Source: Lachnospiraceae bacterium (GTDB lineage: Bacteria; Bacillota; Clostridia; Lachnospirales; Lachnospiraceae). Taken from it: a stretch of 64,000 bases of DNA. Below the pieces are notes generated by a model. It did not search any database. It was not told the origin of the DNA and saw only the letters and a program-made list of their open reading frames with translations. This document shows positions 61,793 through 64,000 of the stretch, piece after piece. Position numbers and translations under genes: made by a program. How positions within the stretch are numbered: the stretch's first letter is position 1; every line of letters starts with the position of its first letter. The stretch lies in the NCBI GenBank assembly GCA_910575035.1, contig CAJTDL010000009.1, forward strand, positions 96,780-160,779, read 5' to 3'.

Positions 61793-63169
61793 AATTTTTC
61801 GCCAGTTTACAATTTTTTGGCAAAATAAAGATACAAACCCGTATTCTTTATTGTATAATTAAAGCGATCAACAAAAACTATATGAAAAGAGATGAGTTTG
61901 TATCTACCGCTTATTTTACATGAAAAATTCTGTCTTGGACAGATTAAAATCCTATTTTGATGAATATTTCCAAGATGCGACAAAACCTACTGCCAAGAAC
62001 CTGTTCCTTATCATCGTTTCCATACTGGCACTGGATATTTTCCGTTCTGTACGCTTTGCACACAGGCATGTACTCTCAAAACTTTCAGACACATTGCTGA
62101 ATGCGTATTATTATGCACTTAAGACTGACAAGCTTGGCCATGCCCCGTGGAGGGATGTGACGGTATCCAAGGCATTGAAGGCCATGCCACGCATAATGGC
62201 TCTAATTATCTGGACGGACACTGTATGGTTAGCATCCTGCTGTCATTCCCAGTTTTGGCAGACGGCTCCATATGTTACCTTTCTGTCCCGCTTGGCTACC
62301 AGCTTTGGGACAAAAAACAGACAAAGCTGGGGATTGTCGCTGGGATGGTACGCCAGACCATGGACAGCATCGGGCCGGACAGGCAGGTGTTCCTGCTCTG
62401 CGGCAGCTGGTATCCAAAAGGGTGCGTTGCAGGCCTTGTGGATGAGTGCCATACCCTTGACATCATCTGCAATGCCAGGGTTGACACTGCCATGTATGAC
62501 CTCCCGCCTGGACGCACAGAAAAACGGAGCCGCCCAAAAAAATATGGGGAACGTCGTCACCAGGGGACTTTAAGCTTGAATCCCCAAAAGCCAGAGATTG
62601 GAAAATAGGCGTGCGGCCAGTACTCCCCAAATTGTGGGGAGGGCGGGTGCTCTATGCCATTGTCACGCTCCCCAAAAGCGGGAATGGCAGCCGCAAGCTG
62701 TTCTTCTGCACCAAAGACCCGGAAGGGATTGGGCTTGACTATAAGAATTGCGCAGATGATGCCATCCATGAATATAGGGAGGAAGACACCTGCTATCTCC
62801 TGCTAGCCTGCCACATGCCCCGCTGGGACATTGAAGTATCGTACTATAAAAGCAAGACTTTCTGGTCACTGGAAGAATACCATGTACGGAGCCGTAGGGG
62901 CATTGGGCATCTGGTAAATTTGAAGTGCATAGCCTACAGTGCCATGACGCTTCTCCCATACAGTGACGAAACCTTTTCCTGCTACCAGTCTGCAAGTGCG
63001 CAAGAAACCCGTTTTGGTATTAGGCAGCAAATTCAAGCCAGTATAATATTCAGCAGTTTCGTGGGAAAACTCGAAACTGTAAAAAATTTGTGTCATCTGA
63101 TCAAAATAATTGAAAATTATATTTTGTCGGGCTTCAAAAATGTTCAAAAATTGTAAACTGGTGTAAATT
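61793..63169 (+). mobile_element. Decayed insertion sequence with terminal inverted repeats
   Basis: About 1.38 kb. Left end AATTTTTCGCCAGTTTACAA, right end inverted AATTTACACCAGTTTACAA; about 20 of 24 positions agree. It contains one broken transposase. No clear target duplication is seen. It lies between P7 and the CHAT gene. Confidence 0.7.
61920..63156 (+). pseudogene. DDE transposase, IS4/IS701-like, inactivated
   Basis: Three frames must be joined. Frame 1 to about 62187 (SKALKAMP), then an internal deletion and shift into NGSNYLDGHCMVSILLSFPV, then a one-base loss near 62550 into RDWKIGVRPVL and on to EEYHVRSRRGIGHLV at the end. CGSWYPKG stands where I would expect CDSWYPKG, so a catalytic Asp seems changed to Gly. 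It cannot be active. Confidence 0.7.
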
Positions 63170-63194
63170 TTTTAAAACTAACTATTTTCTAATT

Positions 63195-63845
63195 CTAAAA
63201 TGTCTGGTAAATGTCACCATATATTACATAACTCTCTGCTCCTTTACCCGCTCCAAGATGTTTGAGGCTTGCCTTATATGCGTGAAATACAGCATCCACC
63301 ACTTTTTCACCTAATAGATAATATTTATTAAAATATGTCTGCATTTCATTAGCAGCATTTGAATAAATTGTCTTAGTAAATCCTATTGCAGTCCTTGCCC
63401 CCATATCATTTATAGTTTCTGCTACTTTATAAGATGTACAAGCTGTCAATAAGCATACCTTTAAACGACTTAATCTTGGCCCCTGTAATATTTCATTAAT
63501 TGTCAGTGAATTGACGGTTCCATTTGAACTATAACCAGATATACTGGTTTTACTACCATGTGTTAAAATCATCATATAATTTGCTTTTTTCATATTTTCA
63601 TATAGATTTTTAGCACCAGAATGATGACGTTTTGTAACAACCGCCGAGCTATCATACTTTTGATACAGATTTCCGACTCTCTTCATCCATGTACAATGAT
63701 AGCCATGGTCAATTTGATTTTGACTATGCAATCCATATAAAAATACTTGATTCCCTGTTGATGCTTTTAGTTCAATAACTCCTGAAATAGCCATCACCAC
63801 TACTAAAGCCAATACTGCCACTCTTCTTAATTTTAACTTTTTCAT
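63195..63845 (-). CDS. Secreted CHAT-domain (caspase-fold) protein
   Basis: 216 residues from the ATG after AAGAAAGGAGACAC. Signal peptide (LALVVVMAISGVIELKAS), then one compact domain with the clan CD dyad: His96 in MMILTHGSKTSISG and Cys136 in VCLLTACTSYKVAE. INDMGARTAIGFTKTIYSNA and VVDAVFHAYKASLKHLGAGK fit the CHAT consensus after the Cys. CHAT proteases usually sit in large cytoplasmic proteins; here the domain is alone and exported. It could process surface proteins such as the neighbouring lipoproteins (inference). Confidence 0.72.
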   Translation of the reverse strand: MKKLKLRRVAVLALVVVMAISGVIELKASTGNQVFLYGLHSQNQIDHGYHCTWMKRVGNLYQKYDSSAVVTKRHHSGAKNLYENMKKANYMMILTHGSKTSISGYSSNGTVNSLTINEILQGPRLSRLKVCLLTACTSYKVAETINDMGARTAIGFTKTIYSNAANEMQTYFNKYYLLGEKVVDAVFHAYKASLKHLGAGKGAESYVIYGDIYQTF

Positions 63846-63880
63846 TATTTGTGTCTCCTTTCTTAATCTTAAATTATTTA

Positions 63881-63897
63881 GGCGTTTGCGAAACGCC
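63881..63897. other. Small perfect hairpin
   Basis: GGCGTTT-GCG-AAACGCC upstream of the CHAT gene. The remaining 100 bp to the window edge show no gene. Confidence 0.5.
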
Positions 63898-64000
63898 AGA
63901 CCACGCATAAATACGGGATTCTTTTTGTCACAAAATAAAACAACTCCTCACTGGTTTGTGGTAAAATTGAGATGTCGAGTAACAATTAACCATCCACCAG

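Overview
The window looks like the chromosome of a strictly anaerobic Lachnospiraceae-type gut Clostridium. Support for this is a thl-hbd-bcd-etfB-etfA butyryl-CoA operon with a Rex-like operator, YesMN-type two-component control of a sugar ABC transporter, Gram-positive lipoprotein signals, strong AGGAGG ribosome sites and PilZ/HD c-di-GMP-type proteins. No rRNA, tRNA or CRISPR array was seen. Several coding starts were moved to the codon that carries a good ribosome binding site.

Layout. 1-2.7 kb: a MATE efflux pump and YchF. 2.7-9.3 kb: an A+T-richer island with an internally deleted tyrosine integrase remnant, a type IV restriction pair (McrC and an unusually domain-rich McrB), a mobile-element protein fragment and a decayed PIN-type toxin-antitoxin pair. 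9.5-15 kb, plus strand: two adenylate-forming CoA ligases, then a MarR regulator with a MATE pump. 15.1-30.4 kb, minus strand: a carbohydrate locus (sensor kinase, AraC-type response regulator, binding lipoprotein, two permeases, GH31 enzyme, and a 1940-residue secreted glycosidase-like protein with binding modules). Two promoters in this locus share a 21-bp operator-like motif at the same distance from their -10 boxes.

30.7-39.8 kb: housekeeping genes (purC-purF-purB, gpmI), a PilZ protein and a CapA-like lipoprotein. 39.8-45.4 kb: the butyryl-CoA operon, lacking crotonase. 46-47.2 kb: an HD-GYP-like protein without its GYP motif, followed by a MITE-like element and an IS256-type transposase scrap.

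47.6-64 kb is the most unusual part. It holds a secreted FN3/Big protein, an MBOAT/SGNH surface acylation pair, and a recombining array of related lipoproteins and their fragments built on one repeated domain I do not recognise. A decayed insertion sequence and a small secreted CHAT (caspase-fold) protein close it. Four transcription units here share an identical promoter architecture, TGCAACAWT-N15-CTCTTA, that does not look like sigma-A and resembles an ECF sigma promoter. My best inference is a dedicated envelope regulon whose paralogous lipoproteins evolve by gene conversion and segmental duplication: P1 is a visible chimera of two neighbours, and at least four other family scraps lie between intact genes.
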